16,642 nucleotides of DNA from Zoogloeaceae bacterium. GTDB taxonomy: Bacteria; Pseudomonadota; Gammaproteobacteria; Burkholderiales; Rhodocyclaceae. The notes under the pieces were generated by a model. It made no database searches, was not told where the DNA came from, and saw nothing but the letters and a program-made list of their open reading frames with translations. The stretch lies in contig JAISLJ010000085.1 in the NCBI GenBank assembly GCA_031290955.1, positions 1 to 16,642 of the forward strand, read 5' to 3'. Positions 14,520 through 16,642 of the stretch are shown piece by piece (the stretch's first letter is position 1; each line of letters starts with the position of its first letter). A program made the position numbers and the translations under genes.

Positions 14520-16138
14520 GTCCTGTGGACAGCAAGGCTGCGGACAACAATCCCGCAGACGGCAGTTTTTCCGGCGTGGTGGACGACATGCCCTGCCAGA
14601 ACGGGCGCTGCGAGGCCCACACGCTGCGCTTCGTGCAGATGAACACGCTCTACAGCGTAAGCCAGGTGCTTTCCCGTTCGCTCAATTACCGGGAGACCAT
14701 CCGCGAAGTCCTGCGCATCCTCGAAGAAGAGGCGGGATTGACCCGGGGGCTGGTGAGCGTCATCGAGCCGGACGGCAGCCTGCTCGTGCAACTGACGCAA
14801 ACGGCGGATGCCAGCGCGCCCGAGGCCGTGCGCTACCAATCCGGCGAGGGCATCATGGGCTTCGTCCTGGAACGGAACCGTCCGCTCGTCCTGCCGCGCG
14901 TGGGTGATGACGCGCGCTTCATCAACAAGACCGGCCTCTATGATCCGGCGCTGCCCGTTATCGCCGTGCCGGTGCGGGCGGCCGGGAACCTTGCCGGAGT
15001 GCTGGCCGCGCAGCCGGAGATGGAAAACGATCCCCTGCTGGAAGAGCATGCCCGCTTCCTGGAGATGATCGCCAATCTGGTGAGCCAGAGCCTGCAACTC
15101 TCGCTCCAGGTGGAGCAGGAAAAACGCTCCATGCAGGAAGAGCGCGACAACCTGCGCCGCACCGTGCGCCACCAGCATGGCTTCGACAGCATCGTCGGGC
15201 GTTCCGCCGCCATGCGTCGCATCTTCGAGCAGGTGCGGCTGGTCTCGAAATGGAACACCACCGTGCTCATCCGGGGCGAGACCGGCACAGGGAAGGAATT
15301 GATCGCCAACGCCATCCACTACAATTCGCCGCGCGCGCGCGGGCCGCTGGTGAAGCTCAATTGCGCGGCGCTGCCGGAAAACCTGCTGGAATCGGAACTC
15401 TTCGGTCATGAGCGCGGTTCCTTCACCGGCGCGGTCGGCAGCCGCAAGGGGCGCTTCGAGCAGGCCGACGGCGGCACGCTCTTCCTGGACGAGATCGGCG
15501 AGATTTCCCCCGCCTTCCAGGCCAAGCTCCTGCGCGTGTTGCAGGAAGGCGAATTCGAGCGGGTGGGCGGCAACCGCAGCATCAAGGTCGATGTGCGCAT
15601 CATCGCCGCCACCCACCGTGATCTGGAAACGGCGGTCGCCAAGGGGGATTTCCGCGAGGATCTTTTCTATCGCCTGAACGTGATGCCGCTCTATCTGCCC
15701 CCCTTGCGCGAACGACCGGAAGATATCCCCGACATCTGCCAGCACCTGCTCCGCAAGATCGGCAACGAGCAAAAGCGCCGTCTCACCCTGGATAACCCGG
15801 CCCTGCGCAATCTTGCCCAGTACGATTGGCCGGGCAATGTGCGCGAGCTGGAAAACTGCCTGGAACGCGCGGCAGTGCTCTCCGAGAACGGTTCGATCCA
15901 CAGCGCCCTGATCCGCATCCCCCGCACCGCCCTGCGCCCTGCCGCGCCCCCCCCAAGCGGAACAGACCCGATCACGGACGCCTTGCTGGACGAAACCATC
16001 TCCGAGCGCGAGCGCATCATCGGCGCCCTGGAACAAGCTGGCTGGGTGCAAGCCAAAGCCGCCCGCCTCCTCAACATGACCCCCCGCCAGATCGCCTACC
16101 GCATCCAGACATTGAACATCCTGATGCGGCAGATTTAA
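14516..16138 (+). CDS. nifA: nif-specific sigma-54 activator NifA
   Basis: This 540-residue enhancer-binding protein activates nif and related promoters with sigma-54 RNA polymerase. An N-terminal GAF domain spans about 45-195. The AAA+ domain (about 222-450) has Walker A GETGTGKE (254-261), the sigma-54 contact loop GSFTGA (301-306, a variant of GAFTGA), Walker B GGTLFLDEIGE (319-329), and the sensor II region WPGNVREL. A Fis-type helix-turn-helix lies at about 503-540 (QAKAARLLNMTPRQIAYRI). Only isolated cysteines lie near the end of the AAA+ domain; the C-x4-C linker of oxygen-sensitive alphaproteobacterial NifA is missing, fitting control by NifL. The ATG at 14516 overlaps the nifL stop, with AAGGAAGG (14499-14506) upstream. 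The open frame extends upstream through nifL to 13244, but only in the wrong frame. Confidence 0.97.
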   Translation: MSPVDSKAADNNPADGSFSGVVDDMPCQNGRCEAHTLRFVQMNTLYSVSQVLSRSLNYRETIREVLRILEEEAGLTRGLVSVIEPDGSLLVQLTQTADASAPEAVRYQSGEGIMGFVLERNRPLVLPRVGDDARFINKTGLYDPALPVIAVPVRAAGNLAGVLAAQPEMENDPLLEEHARFLEMIANLVSQSLQLSLQVEQEKRSMQEERDNLRRTVRHQHGFDSIVGRSAAMRRIFEQVRLVSKWNTTVLIRGETGTGKELIANAIHYNSPRARGPLVKLNCAALPENLLESELFGHERGSFTGAVGSRKGRFEQADGGTLFLDEIGEISPAFQAKLLRVLQEGEFERVGGNRSIKVDVRIIAATHRDLETAVAKGDFREDLFYRLNVMPLYLPPLRERPEDIPDICQHLLRKIGNEQKRRLTLDNPALRNLAQYDWPGNVRELENCLERAAVLSENGSIHSALIRIPRTALRPAAPPPSGTDPITDALLDETISERERIIGALEQAGWVQAKAARLLNMTPRQIAYRIQTLNILMRQI

Positions 16139-16197
16139 GCACAGCGGCAAGGTTTGCAAGACCGCCCTCCCCCGCTGCTTTACGCGGACCGGGGAGA

Positions 16198-16590
16198 TCA
16201 TGCGCTCCGTATTGACGTGGCGTACTTCAGCCTTGCTGTGAAGTGCTTCACCCTTGGTGTGGCGTACTTCAGTTTTGCTGTAAAGTGCTTCATCCTTGCT
16301 ACGGAATGCTTCATTCTTACTATGGAGTGCGTCACGTTGACCTGGATTGCTTCATCCTTTGCGTGGAGTGTTTCAACCTTGGCGCGGAATGCGTCAACCT
16401 TGTCGGGAAATGCGTCATCCCTGGCGGAAATTGCGCCCGGCAGTTGATGGAAAAACGCCGACGCGGGCGGGAAGGACATCGCACAGATGAACGCCAATGG
16501 ATTGCCGCGTCGCCGCTTGCTTCTCTCTCCCCCGCTCGGCGGGGGAGAGTGCCCCGGCAGGGGCGAGAGAGCAACCGTGTTCGCAGTCAA
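16198..16590 (-). CDS. doubtful open frame spanning the repeats
   Basis: This is a 130-residue frame. Its first 30 residues come from the GC-rich palindrome and its last 75 from the 21-bp repeats, giving heptads such as VDAFRAK and MKHFTAK that could form a coiled coil. The frame crosses the one-base phase slip of the repeat, so the heptad pattern changes halfway. No family is recognised and a plus-strand frame over the same tract is equally open. I think it is more likely non-coding repeat DNA. Confidence 0.15.
   Translation of the reverse strand: MTANTVALSPLPGHSPPPSGGERSKRRRGNPLAFICAMSFPPASAFFHQLPGAISARDDAFPDKVDAFRAKVETLHAKDEAIQVNVTHSIVRMKHSVARMKHFTAKLKYATPRVKHFTARLKYATSIRSA
16220..16449. 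repeat. degenerate 21-bp tandem repeat tract, about 11 units
   Basis: Units begin near 16220, 16241, 16262, 16283, 16304, 16325, 16345, 16366, 16387, 16408 and 16429. A typical unit is AAGTGCTTCATCCTTGCT followed by three variable bases. The sixth unit is 20 bp, so the reading phase of the repeat shifts by one base across it. On both strands the tract is open and reads as heptads, for example MKHFTAK then VDAFRAK on the minus strand. GGCGTACTTCAG in units 1 and 3 resembles GGCGTAGTCTTCAG of the tract at 1-168. Repeat similarity is higher at the DNA level than in any one frame. Confidence 0.85.
16525..16565. repeat. compound GC-rich palindromic element
   Basis: A perfect 11-bp stem, CTCTCCCCCGC (16525-16535) with GCGGGGGAGAG (16539-16549), has a 3-bp loop. 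It is followed by GCCCC and GGGGC around GGCA (16551-16564). Outer CTCTC and GAGAG runs can pair around both. It resembles the element in rnfG (8543-8566) and is probably a dispersed intergenic repeat. It might also stop transcription, but no T-run follows. Confidence 0.75.
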
Positions 16591-16642
16591 GTATTTTGTG
16601 CGGTCAGTGTTGATGAAGTTTTTGGTCTATCGTCTTCTGGAA

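Noticed and set aside
13244..16138. A 964-codon plus-strand open frame ending in NifA
   Set aside because: The upstream part overlaps nifL in another frame and has no recognisable domain; NifA homology and a good ribosome binding site place the start at 14516.
13874..16201. A 775-codon minus-strand frame opposite nifL and nifA
   Set aside because: It is a shadow of the conserved nifLA genes with no motifs of its own.

Overview
The window looks like chromosomal DNA of a GC-rich nitrogen-fixing proteobacterium, most likely a betaproteobacterium of the Rhodocyclales type. That placement is inferred from gene content and composition; no rRNA gene or other marker is present. Genes are dense, mostly in tightly coupled operons, and most carry enough motifs to be named directly.

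Left to right: a 21-bp tandem repeat tract (1-168); sixA on the plus strand; and a plus-strand gene fusing a GNAT acyltransferase domain to a class V aminotransferase domain. Converging on these is a minus-strand operon for a Wolinella-type dihaem quinol:fumarate reductase (frdC, frdA, frdB). An unrecognised, distinctly lower-GC membrane-protein gene sits between frdA and frdB. Upstream of frdC lies a gene-poor stretch (6626-7491) holding a transposase remnant joined to the 3' part of a DOMON-like gene. Next is a complete minus-strand rnfABCDGEH operon (13084 down to 7492). Divergent from it are nifL and nifA on the plus strand, followed by about 500 bp of degenerate 21-bp repeats and a GC-rich palindrome.

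The rnf-nifLA arrangement matches the known layout in Azotobacter-like diazotrophs. The Rnf complex uses ion-motive force to push electrons from NADH to ferredoxin or flavodoxin, which supply nitrogenase. The divergent intergenic region has a near-perfect sigma-54 promoter facing rnfA and a perfect NifA upstream activator site (TGT-N10-ACA) about 120 bp behind it, so NifA probably switches rnf on. NifL is short: it appears to lack the N-terminal flavin-binding PAS domain that gives NifL its redox sensing. NifA lacks the cysteine-rich linker of oxygen-sensitive NifA proteins, as expected where NifL is the partner.

The points most worth a second look are the membrane protein embedded in the fumarate reductase operon, the PAS1-less NifL, the GNAT-aminotransferase fusion, the two 21-bp repeat tracts at the window ends, and a palindromic repeat that appears to have extended the RnfG C-terminus.
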